Positions 31,464 to 41,700 of a stretch of 64,000 nt of DNA are shown in pieces (position 1 is the first letter of the stretch; each line of letters opens with the position of its first letter). This DNA is from an uncultured Rubritalea sp. Lineage in GTDB: Bacteria; Verrucomicrobiota; Verrucomicrobiia; Verrucomicrobiales; Akkermansiaceae. The translations under genes were made by a program, and so were the position numbers. The stretch spans positions 110,892-174,891 of the forward strand of contig CALAJT010000015.1 in the NCBI GenBank assembly GCA_937923145.1. Direction: 5' to 3'. The notes beneath the pieces were generated by a model, which was not told the origin of the DNA, ran no database searches, and was given only the letters and a program-made list of their open reading frames with translations.

Positions 31464-32381
31464 TTAGTTTTTAGTTTCTACGAGCCAGACATTTCTGAAA
31501 ACTGTAGGATTGCCGTGGTCTTGGAAATTGATGATTCCCTTGGCTAGCTGCTTTTTCTCTGCGCCAGCGCCTGTTCCAGTTTTAAGTTCTACATCGTCAT
31601 GAATTTTCACTCCGTTGTGTAGGACAGTAAGTCGACCGTTCACCACTTTTTTATCTCCTTCAAATACAGGAGCTGTAAAGTCGATGTCATAGGTTTGCCA
31701 AGTAAGAGGAGGCAGCGCCATGTTCAGATCTGCCTGCTTCATTTTGTAGAGACATCCACACCACTGAGTCTTGAGTGACTCTAGTTTAATAGGATACTCT
31801 TCAGTGGAATAGTCTAGTGCGAAGGTGTCTAACACCTGGATTTCGTAGTTGTTATAAATGTATATTCCGCTGTTACCCTTGTCCTGGTTACTCGGATTAC
31901 GTGTAGGCTTGAATGGAAGTCTGAACTCTAAATGCATTTTAAATGAACCCACTTCTTTAGCTGTGGTACCGCCAGCAGGTAAAATCCCATCATTTACCTT
32001 TGTAAAGCCAGTAGGCATTGTGAGTGTAGCATTTTCAGGTGCTTTTGCTCCCATTGTAGGGCTTACGTAGTGGGCTTTCTGAGCTGTTTTAAGAAGGGCA
32101 TCGAGATCTGTTTGGCAGATTTTTTTTGAAATCGCTGGAGACTTATCCCAGCCTCTTCCAGGAAGCCCACCTTTATATGTAGTGACGAGATAGTCCTTGG
32201 TTTTTAGAACTGAGACTTGAAAAAATACATTCTTATCATCTGTGCTGTATTCACCGATATATTGGAACTGTGTATTTTCTTTAATAGCTAGCAGAGGGTT
32301 AGTCCATGTTGGGACTTCTTCTGTTTCTTTAGCAAGAGTGCTGAGCTGTGTGGATAGTAATAGTAGAGCGAGTAGTTTCAT
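31464..32381 (-). CDS. DUF1080 (3-keto-disaccharide hydrolase-like) secreted protein
   Basis: Signal peptide; NSGIYIYNNYEIQVLDTF, WQTYDIDFTAPVF, LTVLHNGVKIHDDVEL, INFQDHGNPTVFRNVWL. Confidence 0.88.
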   Translation of the reverse strand: MKLLALLLLSTQLSTLAKETEEVPTWTNPLLAIKENTQFQYIGEYSTDDKNVFFQVSVLKTKDYLVTTYKGGLPGRGWDKSPAISKKICQTDLDALLKTAQKAHYVSPTMGAKAPENATLTMPTGFTKVNDGILPAGGTTAKEVGSFKMHLEFRLPFKPTRNPSNQDKGNSGIYIYNNYEIQVLDTFALDYSTEEYPIKLESLKTQWCGCLYKMKQADLNMALPPLTWQTYDIDFTAPVFEGDKKVVNGRLTVLHNGVKIHDDVELKTGTGAGAEKKQLAKGIINFQDHGNPTVFRNVWLVETKN

Positions 32382-32386
32382 AATGG

Positions 32387-33643
32387 TTACCAGTTAAAAT
32401 AGTTCTTAGGGTTGTTGTAGCAGATATCTGCGATGAGTTGGTCCAGTGCTTCTGGTTCGTTTGGCATTTCGCCTGCTTCCGCGGCATCACCGAGGTATTG
32501 GCAGAGGAGACGGCGGTAGTATTCGTGGCGAACGTAGGAGGTGAAGGATCTTGAATCAGTAAGCATACCTACAGAGGTGCCAATAGCTCCGAGCGATGTC
32601 AGAATATCCATCTGCTCACGGATGCCACGAACATTATCAAGATGCCACCAAGCCGGTCCGTATTGGACGAGGCCTTTGGCTTGCTCGTTCTGGAAATTTT
32701 GTAGTGCGCAGCAGATCGGCTCTGATTCTACTGATGAGAGATTATAGACGATTGTCTTGCCAAGATTACCTGCTTCGTTAAGTGCGTTAAGTCCTGCTAT
32801 CAGGGGAGCAGTTTGTTGGCAAGATCCCATAGTGTCGAAGCCGCTGTCTGGGCCTGTGATGGCGGTCATTGCTTCATTGACTCGGCGTTGTGGTCCTAGG
32901 TGAAGCTGCATTGTCCAGCCACGAGCTTTATTCCATTTTGCAATATGATTAAGAGTGTCAAAAGCGGCACTACCTACTGCTGGAACATGAGGCATTCCGT
33001 GGTCTGAGAGTCGGCATCCATTTGCATGGAAGTGATCATGTTGCTGCTTGAGAAGAACGAGGTCGTGTGTGTCGGTGTCTTTTACGAAGTCGACTCGGAA
33101 GGTGGGTAATACCTTAGTCTTGATGTCAGACTCTGCGATATCGTTATGAGTTGTTAGAGCAGAATCTGGAGCGTCTGTAGTGCACACTAGTTCGACGTTG
33201 AAGCTCTCTAGTAGACCTTGCACTGAGAGATCGTCTCGCTCAGAAAGTTGTTTATTAGCTTCGTCCCAGATTGCTTTAGCGTTACCAGCATTGAGAATAA
33301 GATCGATACCGAAGACACGCTTTAGTTCTAGGTGCGCCCAGTGATGAACAGGATTGCCCGGAGCTAGTGGCATGATGCTAGCGAAGGCTTCGAACTTTTC
33401 CCAAGGGCTGGCATTTCCTGTGATGCGTTCTTCATTTATCCCACATCCACGCATCAGTCTCCACTTGTAATGGTCGTGTTTAAGCCATAGTTCCCAGAGA
33501 TTTTCGAAACGATGATCATTAAGAATTTCGCCTTGGGGAAGGTGGGTATGGAAGTCAATGATCGGCAAATTTTTTGCCACATCGTGATACAGCCGTTGAG
33601 CAGTAGCAGTGGTGAGAAAGACGTTGTCGTGCAAATATTCCAT
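32387..33643 (-). CDS. uxaC: Glucuronate (uronate) isomerase
   Basis: LPIIDFHTHLPQGEI; full-length UxaC. ORF track extends to 33700; ATG at 33643 avoids overlap with the upstream gene. Confidence 0.94.
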   Translation of the reverse strand: MEYLHDNVFLTTATAQRLYHDVAKNLPIIDFHTHLPQGEILNDHRFENLWELWLKHDHYKWRLMRGCGINEERITGNASPWEKFEAFASIMPLAPGNPVHHWAHLELKRVFGIDLILNAGNAKAIWDEANKQLSERDDLSVQGLLESFNVELVCTTDAPDSALTTHNDIAESDIKTKVLPTFRVDFVKDTDTHDLVLLKQQHDHFHANGCRLSDHGMPHVPAVGSAAFDTLNHIAKWNKARGWTMQLHLGPQRRVNEAMTAITGPDSGFDTMGSCQQTAPLIAGLNALNEAGNLGKTIVYNLSSVESEPICCALQNFQNEQAKGLVQYGPAWWHLDNVRGIREQMDILTSLGAIGTSVGMLTDSRSFTSYVRHEYYRRLLCQYLGDAAEAGEMPNEPEALDQLIADICYNNPKNYFNW

Positions 33644-33650
33644 GAGTTTG

Positions 33651-34724
33651 TTAAATAGTTTTAGTTGGGGTGATTGTGTCGCGTCCGAGTTCTTTAGCAA
33701 TGTCGTTTAGTTCAGCTAGCTCAGCGTCACTGAAGAGTAGGCCACCAGCAGCCTCTGATCTCTTAGCTGCTTCAGCCTCGAAGTATCCAGGAAGAATCGC
33801 TTTCTCGTTACCTTCAGTTAAAATGTTACCGAGCACTTCTTTGATGTTCTCAGATTGTGTTCTGCCTTGAGCGAAATCTCTTCCTGAAAGTGCATCTGGA
33901 TGGATGATCTGGAAGAAGAATGAGGTCGTGTTTTTTTCGTCATCACTAGGGACTTTACGCCCACGGTGTAGTGGGAGTGAGCCTCCAATGTAGGCGGCTG
34001 TGATCTCATTGATCAGAGAAAGCCCGTAGCCCTTGTGCGCTCCGAATGGGAGTAGTGATTTTACTTTATGCGGGTCTTGTGTAGGGTTTCCATCTTCGTC
34101 CACGGCGGCAAGTGGTGGGAGAGTTCCGCCCTCACGCTTGAGCTGCTGGACGCGTCCCATAGCTACAGTAGAAGTAGCCCAGTCGATGCAGATAGGGAAG
34201 CCTACGGAGTCTACAGTAGGGAATCCCCAGCTGTGTGGATTAGTGCCGAGAGTTGGCGTCTTTCCTAGGAAAGGAACTACCTCAGCGAGAGTAGATGTGC
34301 AGTTAGTGTAGGCGATGTAGCCACGCTTTGCTGCCTCAATGACGTAACCTGCTCCCCAGAGATAGTGGAATGCATTGTCCACAGAGACGATACCGATACC
34401 GTGGATTTCAGCGAGTTTGATCGCCCGGTCAAAAGCACGTTTAGCGACTGCTTGGCCTAGCTTCTTATTCGCATTCCAGACTTCCGTAGCGGAGAATCTA
34501 GATGGTAAAACTTCGACTTCAGCACCAGGAACACATCCGCCAGCTGCTGAGCCGAATAGCTCGTCTAGGTGGAGTGCCTTGAGGGCGTTGTGGGTGTTGT
34601 TACCGTGCCATGTAGCAGCTACTGCCATGTCGGCAGCTTCTTGTGCTTCGTCTTGGGCGAACCCACGAGCCATGAAGGCTGCGATGACGAGGGCGTTGTG
34701 ATCTTTAATTGATACGACGTTCAT
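33651..34724 (-). CDS. Ldh/YiaK-type malate/L-lactate/ureidoglycolate dehydrogenase family oxidoreductase
   Basis: IVSVDNAFHYLWGAGYVIEAAKRGYIAYTNC; GTNPHSWGFPT; FGAHKGYGLSLINEI. Confidence 0.88.
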   Translation of the reverse strand: MNVVSIKDHNALVIAAFMARGFAQDEAQEAADMAVAATWHGNNTHNALKALHLDELFGSAAGGCVPGAEVEVLPSRFSATEVWNANKKLGQAVAKRAFDRAIKLAEIHGIGIVSVDNAFHYLWGAGYVIEAAKRGYIAYTNCTSTLAEVVPFLGKTPTLGTNPHSWGFPTVDSVGFPICIDWATSTVAMGRVQQLKREGGTLPPLAAVDEDGNPTQDPHKVKSLLPFGAHKGYGLSLINEITAAYIGGSLPLHRGRKVPSDDEKNTTSFFFQIIHPDALSGRDFAQGRTQSENIKEVLGNILTEGNEKAILPGYFEAEAAKRSEAAGGLLFSDAELAELNDIAKELGRDTITPTKTI

Positions 34725-35215
34725 GATAATTTAGAAATGATGTTGGTGATAATTTGCTCTGGTGAATCTTTGATAGAAATGGTGATTATGTTAGATTCCT
34801 CGGATGGATCTTCTAGTGTGTTTAGTTGAGAATCAAGCAGGCTAGATGGCATAAAATGATCTGTGCTGTTAGAACGCTCTATTAGGCGCTCTAGCAATGT
34901 TTCCTTGGAGCCATGAAGATAGATGAAGGTGACGTTACCAGCAGTGCTGAGGGTGTCACGGTAAGTTTTCTTTAATGCAGAACAGGCTGTAACTGAGCCT
35001 GCTGCAGTATCCTTCATAACACACGCTAATTTTTCTAACCAAGGCTTGCGGTCGTCGTCATTGAGAGCAGTACCGCTAGCCATTTTGTCTACGTTGGCTT
35101 GTGGGTGATAGTCATCACCATCGTAGAAAGCGACTCCAAGACTATTAGCCAGTGTCTGACCAATGGTAGATTTACCACAGCCTGAGACCCCCATTACAAT
35201 GATGTGTTTTGACAT
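34721..35215 (-). CDS. gntK: Gluconokinase
   Basis: MGVSGCGKSTIGQTLANSLGVAFYDGDDYHPQANVDKMASGTALNDDDRKPWL; ends with TGA overlapping the next ATG. Confidence 0.93.
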   Translation of the reverse strand: MSKHIIVMGVSGCGKSTIGQTLANSLGVAFYDGDDYHPQANVDKMASGTALNDDDRKPWLEKLACVMKDTAAGSVTACSALKKTYRDTLSTAGNVTFIYLHGSKETLLERLIERSNSTDHFMPSSLLDSQLNTLEDPSEESNIITISIKDSPEQIITNIISKLS

Positions 35216-35227
35216 ATTTACCTGTAA

Positions 35228-36247
35228 TTAGCGGTTAACGATGTTCTCACATGCATCAGGTCCCTGCTCTAGAATGGTGATAATATTCTTAGCAGCAGTT
35301 GATGCCATGGCGGCATTAGACTCTGCAGTGTTAGAGCCTACGTGTGGTGTCATGAGAATGTTGTCTAGTGAGCGGAGATCTTTCGCGGCATCTTGTGGTT
35401 GGTATGGCTCGGCTTCGAATACATCGAGAGCTGCACCTGCGATCTCTCCGCTGCTGAGAGCATCATAGAGATCGTTTTCACAAACTAGTGCTCCACGAGC
35501 TGAGTTTACTAGGATACCTGTGGACTTCATTTTCTTAAGGAATTCTGAATTTACGATGTGCTTAGTAGCGGGAACAACTGCCATGAGGAGGACGATATAG
35601 TCTGCCTCTGCAATAGCGGCATCACGATCCTGAGTGTATTTTGTAAATCCGATCTCAGCTTGTTGGTCTGCGAATACGCTTTCATCAACGATGTCCACCC
35701 CTGTGACTTCCATTCCGAAGCCGAAGGAAAGCTTGCGGCAGAGATTCTGACCGATTCTACCGAATCCTAGGATAGCGACTTTGCGGCCTCTTAGCTCAAC
35801 TCCCGGTATAGGGTTCCAGTTTTTAGCTTTGGTATCAGGGTGAAGTGAGTGAAGGTGACGAGCGGTATTACCGATCATCCAGCATGCATGCTCAGCTACT
35901 GCATTATCTAGAACGCCTGGTGTGTTCGCTACATGAAGTCCGTTTGCGGTGGCTTTTTGCTTATCCACACTATCGTGACCTACTCCGTAACGAGCGATGA
36001 CTCCGCCTTTAGGTAGTGCAGTATATAGCTCATTGGTGTAGGGATAAATATCTGCGATGAATGCTTTGGCATTGTTCGCCTTGATCGCCTCAGCGAGTAG
36101 TGATTCGCTCTCATCTGTAGGTTGGAAAACGTAGCCAGTCTCTTGCTGAAGTTTTTCAAATGTCGACTGGGCTTTTTTATAGGAAATTTCTGAAACTAAA
36201 ATGGTGCTCATCCCTTTATCTAAGCGAAATGTTTGATCTATAGCCAT
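35228..36247 (-). CDS. D-2-hydroxyacid dehydrogenase (start probably 36211)
   Basis: VAILGFGRIGQNLCRKLSFGFGMEVTGVD; GILVNSARGALV; MTPHVGSNTAE. Confidence 0.92.
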   Translation of the reverse strand: MAIDQTFRLDKGMSTILVSEISYKKAQSTFEKLQQETGYVFQPTDESESLLAEAIKANNAKAFIADIYPYTNELYTALPKGGVIARYGVGHDSVDKQKATANGLHVANTPGVLDNAVAEHACWMIGNTARHLHSLHPDTKAKNWNPIPGVELRGRKVAILGFGRIGQNLCRKLSFGFGMEVTGVDIVDESVFADQQAEIGFTKYTQDRDAAIAEADYIVLLMAVVPATKHIVNSEFLKKMKSTGILVNSARGALVCENDLYDALSSGEIAGAALDVFEAEPYQPQDAAKDLRSLDNILMTPHVGSNTAESNAAMASTAAKNIITILEQGPDACENIVNR

Positions 36248-36331
36248 ATCGCTCAGCGGATGACAACTTTACGTTTCACGACGTGTAATATTGGCGTTGC
36301 CCGTGGTTTGAATCTAGTGCTTATTGATTCT

Positions 36332-37816
36332 ATGAATAAAGCGTATCAAGAAATAATCAAACTCTGTGAAGAAGTTTCATTACTAGAAGGCACAGCCTCT
36401 GCATTAGATTGGGATCAGGAAACCTACATGCCTTCGAAAAGTCTAGCATTTAGAGCGAAGCAGCTATCTTATCTTTCAGGAAAAATCCATGAGTTGAGCA
36501 CAGGTGATGGCTTTAAGAAAAAGCTCGAAGCCGCAGAAGCTGCATCAAGGGGAGGAGATGGCCTCACTGTAAAAGCGAACCTCCTTGAGTGGAGACATGG
36601 CTTTGATAAATCTAATAAGCTTTCTCAGGAGCTAGTGGAGCGCTCGTCTAAGATTACTACGCTAGCGAAGAATGCGTGGGCTGATGCTCGTGAGAAAAAT
36701 GAGTTCACTCTATTCGCTCCACACTTAGAGCAGCTATTAGCAATAGCCAAAGAAAAGGCGGAGCTCTGGGGCTATGATGACGAGCCTTATGATGCATTGC
36801 TAGGTTGTTATGAGCGTGGTGCTAAGACTGCTGATATCGCTAAAATATTCGGCGAGTTTCAGCCGGAAGTAACCGTGCTAGCACGTAAGGCTGTCGAGAG
36901 GTCAACAGCCAACCCAGCGAGAAAACTCACAGGTGATTTCCCGATTGAGAAGCAGCAAATACTTAACCAAGAAGTAGCGGAGTCAATCGGTTTCGACTTT
37001 GAGGCGGGGCGTATTGATGCCACCACGCACCCATTCTGTACGACACTAGGACCACAGGATGTGCGTCTAACAACTCGTTACTACGCGCATGATTTTACAG
37101 CTAGTCTCTTCGGCGTAATGCATGAGGCTGGACACGGATTATACGAGCAAGGAATCCCAGCAGATCAATTCGGATTACCGAGCGGAAGTGCAGTTTCATT
37201 AGGCATCCATGAGTCACAATCACTACTCTGGGAAGCACATGTAGGTCGTTCCCGTGGGTTCTGGAATAAGTGGTTCAGCCGTGTTCAGGAGCTTTTTTCG
37301 CAGATGCAAGATTGGTCAGTGGGGGAATTTTTACAGACCATCAATCAGGCAAAATATTCACAAATCCGAGTGGATGCAGACGAGGCAACTTACGATCTAC
37401 ACATCATGCTACGCTTCAACATAGAGCGCGAAATTCTCAACGGAGACATAGCGGTAGCTGATATACCAGCAGCTTGGAATGAACGCTTCGAGAAGATGTT
37501 CGGAATGAAGCCAGAGAACGATACAAAGGGATGCTTACAAGACATTCACTGGTCGATGGGAGGGTTAGGCTATTTCCCTACTTACTCATTAGGCAACCTA
37601 AACGCATCCCAACTTTTCCACAAAGCATGCGAAGACACCTCTGTAAGAACAGCATTCGATAACGCTGACTACTCACCATTACTAAACTGGATGCGCACTA
37701 ACATCCACGCTCACGGATCTACTTATTTACCACAAGATCTCATGAAGAAAGCCACTGGAGAAGGAACTAATCCAAAGTATCATCTAGCTCACTTGGAGCG
37801 CAGATTCTTGGCTTAG
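36332..37816 (+). CDS. Carboxypeptidase M32 (Taq family)
   Basis: GVMHEAGHGLYEQGI (HExxH) and HESQSLLWE; the internal ATG is more plausible than 36233. Confidence 0.95.
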   Translation: MNKAYQEIIKLCEEVSLLEGTASALDWDQETYMPSKSLAFRAKQLSYLSGKIHELSTGDGFKKKLEAAEAASRGGDGLTVKANLLEWRHGFDKSNKLSQELVERSSKITTLAKNAWADAREKNEFTLFAPHLEQLLAIAKEKAELWGYDDEPYDALLGCYERGAKTADIAKIFGEFQPEVTVLARKAVERSTANPARKLTGDFPIEKQQILNQEVAESIGFDFEAGRIDATTHPFCTTLGPQDVRLTTRYYAHDFTASLFGVMHEAGHGLYEQGIPADQFGLPSGSAVSLGIHESQSLLWEAHVGRSRGFWNKWFSRVQELFSQMQDWSVGEFLQTINQAKYSQIRVDADEATYDLHIMLRFNIEREILNGDIAVADIPAAWNERFEKMFGMKPENDTKGCLQDIHWSMGGLGYFPTYSLGNLNASQLFHKACEDTSVRTAFDNADYSPLLNWMRTNIHAHGSTYLPQDLMKKATGEGTNPKYHLAHLERRFLA

Positions 37817-37871
37817 TCATAGTCATAGTGCATAGCTACAGGTCTCATAAGACCTATGCCGAAGCACTGAT

Positions 37872-38246
37872 TTAAAACTGAGCCCCAGTGACTCTCACAA
37901 AATACTCAACAGGTAGTTCAGCAAGAGGTTCTTTTAGCTTAGCGAGCTCCTCAGCAGGTCCGTGGACTTCTACTCGGATCATATCGGACATTTCACCCGA
38001 TACCTCAAGATGTGCGCTGACATTCTCAATGTGCGCTAGCAGAGCACCCGCGTCCACATAGGCTTCGCGGCAGAAAGCTACGTCGCCATTGAGACTAAAG
38101 TCATAGTAAAGACAAGTCTTCTCAGTCTGTGTGCTCTCGATGAATTCTGCCATGAGGCTCTTGAAATCATTAACACGACCTTCATTGATTTTAAAATAGG
38201 GGTGAATGCTTACTGCTTTGGATAGTTGACTCATAGTAGCTAACAA
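37872..38246 (-). CDS. Putative ABM-like (antibiotic biosynthesis monooxygenase fold) protein
   Basis: SIHPYFKINEGRVNDFKSLMAEFIESTQTEKTCLYYDFSLNGDVAFCREAYVDAGALLAHIENV. Confidence 0.7.
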   Translation of the reverse strand: MLATMSQLSKAVSIHPYFKINEGRVNDFKSLMAEFIESTQTEKTCLYYDFSLNGDVAFCREAYVDAGALLAHIENVSAHLEVSGEMSDMIRVEVHGPAEELAKLKEPLAELPVEYFVRVTGAQF

Positions 38247-38331
38247 TTACGTAATGACCATCGACCGTCAACAAGTAAGATTTTCAGAATCACTATTTGC
38301 ACGAAGCGAAAAAGTTTGCATAATATAGCTC

Positions 38332-39138
38332 ATGAAAAAAATCTTTCTCGCTCCAATAGCTGCCTCACTCACAGCCTCCACCATGCTTTTCTCATCCTGT
38401 GCGCCAGTGTCTGGTCCTGTGGTAGGAAATGATGGAACAGTCAGCGTAGTGCGCCCCTCAAACACTCTCATGCAGCAGGGACTTAAGGAGTTCGCTACGA
38501 TTAAAAGTAAAAAAAGAATTTCTAGTAACTCAACCTATAATGCCCAGCTACAACGCGTGGCATCAAAGTTAAAAAAGGTGATCCAGATGCCAGGTGCGCG
38601 ATGGGAATTTGTAGTGTTCGAAGACTCTACCCCGAACGCATTCGCCTTACCTGGAGGTAAAGTAGGTGTCCACACAGGACTATTTAAAATCACTCAGAAT
38701 GACGCAGGTCTAGCTGCAGTGGTAGGTCACGAGATCGCACACGTTACTCGTAACCATGCAGGCGGCAGACAGAAGCAAGCCTTAGGTATTGGAGCTGCTG
38801 GTCTGATTCTTGATCAAATTGCTAAAAGTAGAGGAGCTAGCAGTGCAGACCGTGTTAAGCTCGGAGCTCTCTACGGTGGTGCAGCTACTGTAGGTGTAGC
38901 ACTCCCACACTCGCGTAGAGCTGAGCTAGAGGCAGATAAGATAGGAGCTATCTTCATGGCAAAAGCAGGTTACAATCCTAATGAAGCCGTTTCAATGTGG
39001 CAGAGATTTGCCGCCTATAAGAATAAGAGCGGAAGCCGTCAGCCAGAGTTTCTCAGTACTCACCCACTAGACAGCACACGTATCAATGCTCTTAAAGCAT
39101 TTATGCCAACTGCTATGAAAGAATATAATCGTCGCTAA
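38332..39138 (+). CDS. M48-family metalloprotease, lipoprotein
   Basis: Lipobox LFSSC; VVGHEIAHVTRNHAGGR; ELEADKIGA; THPLDSTRI. Confidence 0.94.
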   Translation: MKKIFLAPIAASLTASTMLFSSCAPVSGPVVGNDGTVSVVRPSNTLMQQGLKEFATIKSKKRISSNSTYNAQLQRVASKLKKVIQMPGARWEFVVFEDSTPNAFALPGGKVGVHTGLFKITQNDAGLAAVVGHEIAHVTRNHAGGRQKQALGIGAAGLILDQIAKSRGASSADRVKLGALYGGAATVGVALPHSRRAELEADKIGAIFMAKAGYNPNEAVSMWQRFAAYKNKSGSRQPEFLSTHPLDSTRINALKAFMPTAMKEYNRR

Positions 39139-39182
39139 ATGATCTTAGCTTAAGTGTTAATGTTAGCGTTAACTTTAGTGTT

Positions 39183-39761
39183 ATGTCAGATGAATTAAAC
39201 AAGCCTGCTGCTATGCCAATAGTAGCAGAAGGTAACGAAGAAATAACCCTCGGAGCTGGCTGTTTCTGGTGCATAGAGGCAGTCTATAGTCGGCTCGACG
39301 GTGTTATTTCATCAACTTCTGGCTACATGGGCGGCACTCGTGAGAACCCAAAATACGAAGACGTAATACAGAGAAACACTGGAGAAGTAGAAGTGGTAAA
39401 AGTAGTCTTCGACCCAGAAAGAATCTCTCTTGAAGATATACTCAACTGGTTCTGGCAACTTCACAATCCTACTCAGGTAGACGGTCAAGGTGCCGATAGA
39501 GGACCACAATATTTATCCACTATCTTCTACCATTCTGCGGAGCAGAAACTAGTAGTTGAGAACTCAAAGTCTGAAGCACAACTCCAATTTGAAATCCCAA
39601 TAGCCACCCAACTGAAGAAGGGCTTAAGCTTCTACCCAGCAGAGATCGGACATCAAGATTACTACCGGCTCAATAAAAATAAAAATCCCTATTGCCAAGC
39701 AGTCATCACTCCTAAATTAGAGAAGCTGAAGCTAGAGGATAAGCCTAATGTGGTGGCTTAG
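39183..39761 (+). CDS. msrA: Peptide-methionine (S)-S-oxide reductase MsrA
   Basis: TLGAGCFWCIEAVYSRLDGV; GYMGG; YHSAEQK. Confidence 0.96.
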   Translation: MSDELNKPAAMPIVAEGNEEITLGAGCFWCIEAVYSRLDGVISSTSGYMGGTRENPKYEDVIQRNTGEVEVVKVVFDPERISLEDILNWFWQLHNPTQVDGQGADRGPQYLSTIFYHSAEQKLVVENSKSEAQLQFEIPIATQLKKGLSFYPAEIGHQDYYRLNKNKNPYCQAVITPKLEKLKLEDKPNVVA

Positions 39762-39784
39762 AGTATTAGAATATTGGAGAAAAA

Positions 39785-40453
39785 CTACTCCCAGAGTCTA
39801 AACCCACCTTTAAAGGCGGCTGAGTTATCTACTCTGCGAGCAAATTCGGGAAATGGCTCTAGTATCTTAGCATTACCACCGCCGATGACTACATCACCGG
39901 CAACAGTAGCGTCACGGAGTATTTTTATGATCCGATTAGTATGTTTAACCCATTTATCATGACCTAATTTCGCATATCCCTCTTTACCTGTATAGTCTTC
40001 AAAACTAAAATCCTTGCGATAAGGGAGATGCCCGCCTTCTAAAGGAATGATCACATTATCAGCAATGAGCGTGGTGCCGAGACCGGTGCCGAGACCGAGG
40101 AAAAGCATTTTGCCTCCTTCATAACTGCCATAAGCTTGCATCGCTGCATCATTGATAAGTTTGACAGGCTTACCAAAGGCTTTTGCGAAGTCGAAGCCGA
40201 TCCAGCCATCCCCTAGATTGACTGGATTTATTAAGATTTCTCCATTTTGGATAGCACATGGACAACCTATTGAAATAACTTCGTAATCCCATTCTTCTGT
40301 AGCTTTTATCACTTCGTCTACTACATCCTGCGGAGTCATATCTGCGTGTGAAGGGATTTTGATACGTTTCTCCTCACCAGTGGCGATAATCTTAATATTA
40401 GAACCGCCCACATCAATGACGAGGATAGTTTTCTTTACTGATTTAGCTACCAT
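39785..40453 (-). CDS. ROK-family / polyphosphate-glucokinase-like sugar kinase
   Basis: ILVIDVGGSNIKI; LFLGLGTGLGTTLI; DVVIGGGNAK. Confidence 0.85.
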   Translation of the reverse strand: MVAKSVKKTILVIDVGGSNIKIIATGEEKRIKIPSHADMTPQDVVDEVIKATEEWDYEVISIGCPCAIQNGEILINPVNLGDGWIGFDFAKAFGKPVKLINDAAMQAYGSYEGGKMLFLGLGTGLGTTLIADNVIIPLEGGHLPYRKDFSFEDYTGKEGYAKLGHDKWVKHTNRIIKILRDATVAGDVVIGGGNAKILEPFPEFARRVDNSAAFKGGFRLWE

Positions 40454-40590
40454 AAATTGGATTTTAATGTGAATATAGGATTACTGCAATGGATTTTATT
40501 TGAGAGCTATAAAGGCTGTGAATATTTCACTCTTTACTTTCCAGTGGTAGAAGGATTTATTCGGTTGAACTTACCCCTCTTCCATTTCTG

Positions 40591-41694
40591 ATGAAACAAT
40601 CTATTTTACTTACTTTCTTATCTTTAAGCCTGCTAGCGAATGCTCAGGTAACGCCGCCACTAGCTCCAGCTGAACCTGTAGAGCCTTCTGTGCCTGCTGT
40701 CGAAGAGCCTAAAGTAGAAGTTCCTGGTGACTCTGCAGAAGAAGAGCAGAAAGAAATCCCGAAAGCTATTCCTGTAGAAGAAGAGCCATTTATTCCATTG
40801 GGTGGAATGGCTCAACTCACTGAGCAGGCTGACATCGACCTATTCACTAAAGGTAAGAATATAGGCCACGTGCAGAATAACCCAAAACTAAAATTCCGCA
40901 GATTAGTGCAGCGCACGATCATGCCTACTGAGCCATTTTCTAAAGCAGGAGCTGTGCTTACTTTTGATGACCAGCTCGTATCAGATTCTTCTAAGATGAG
41001 TAGCGCTATAGAGATAGGCAAAGACCTCGCTCCACTGAATGCACGTGCGATATTCTTTGCAAATGTCAACGGCGTATCTGGCACGAATGTCTATCACATT
41101 CTTAGAAAGAAAATTTCTAATGATGCGAAGAAGAAGCTAGTCAAAGACTTATTCGCCGAGAAGAAAGAAGAATTCGTCTCCACGATGCGTTCACTGATCA
41201 AAATTCAAGGACCAGCGGATGCAGACGGAAATCGCGAATACATCTGTGAGGTTTTCAATCACACCGCCTTCCACCAAGACATGAGCACACTAAAGAAAGG
41301 GACGATACGCTATGATGTCTGCATCATGGGCATCGACTTTATCGAGGTCTGTATAGATGAAGCATACGCCGCCGAACGTCCAGGCTGGGAGCGTGCCAGA
41401 TACTTTCGTTTTCCATTCCTCCACACTCCTAAGGATAGCGCTACTAAGGCTGATCTAAATAAGAAATTTACCGAACTAGGGCTCATCTCAGTAGGTGAAA
41501 CTCAAGACTCAAAGGACTTCATAAACTACAGCGCAAACACTGCCTATAAATCATTAGCTGCAGCTAAAAGACATAAGCGCTATACGCCGAAATATGGTGT
41601 CTACGGTGTTGCGGATAAGCCAGTGGCACTCTTCCATATCAAAACCTGGAAAAAGATTAAATCAGGCGTCATTAAGGCGATCAAAGAAAAATAA
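40591..41694 (+). CDS. Secreted hypothetical protein with Pro/Glu-rich N-terminal linker
   Basis: Signal peptide then PPLAPAEPVEPSVPAVEEPKVEVPGD. Confidence 0.75.
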   Translation: MKQSILLTFLSLSLLANAQVTPPLAPAEPVEPSVPAVEEPKVEVPGDSAEEEQKEIPKAIPVEEEPFIPLGGMAQLTEQADIDLFTKGKNIGHVQNNPKLKFRRLVQRTIMPTEPFSKAGAVLTFDDQLVSDSSKMSSAIEIGKDLAPLNARAIFFANVNGVSGTNVYHILRKKISNDAKKKLVKDLFAEKKEEFVSTMRSLIKIQGPADADGNREYICEVFNHTAFHQDMSTLKKGTIRYDVCIMGIDFIEVCIDEAYAAERPGWERARYFRFPFLHTPKDSATKADLNKKFTELGLISVGETQDSKDFINYSANTAYKSLAAAKRHKRYTPKYGVYGVADKPVALFHIKTWKKIKSGVIKAIKEK

Positions 41695-41700
41695 ACTATC

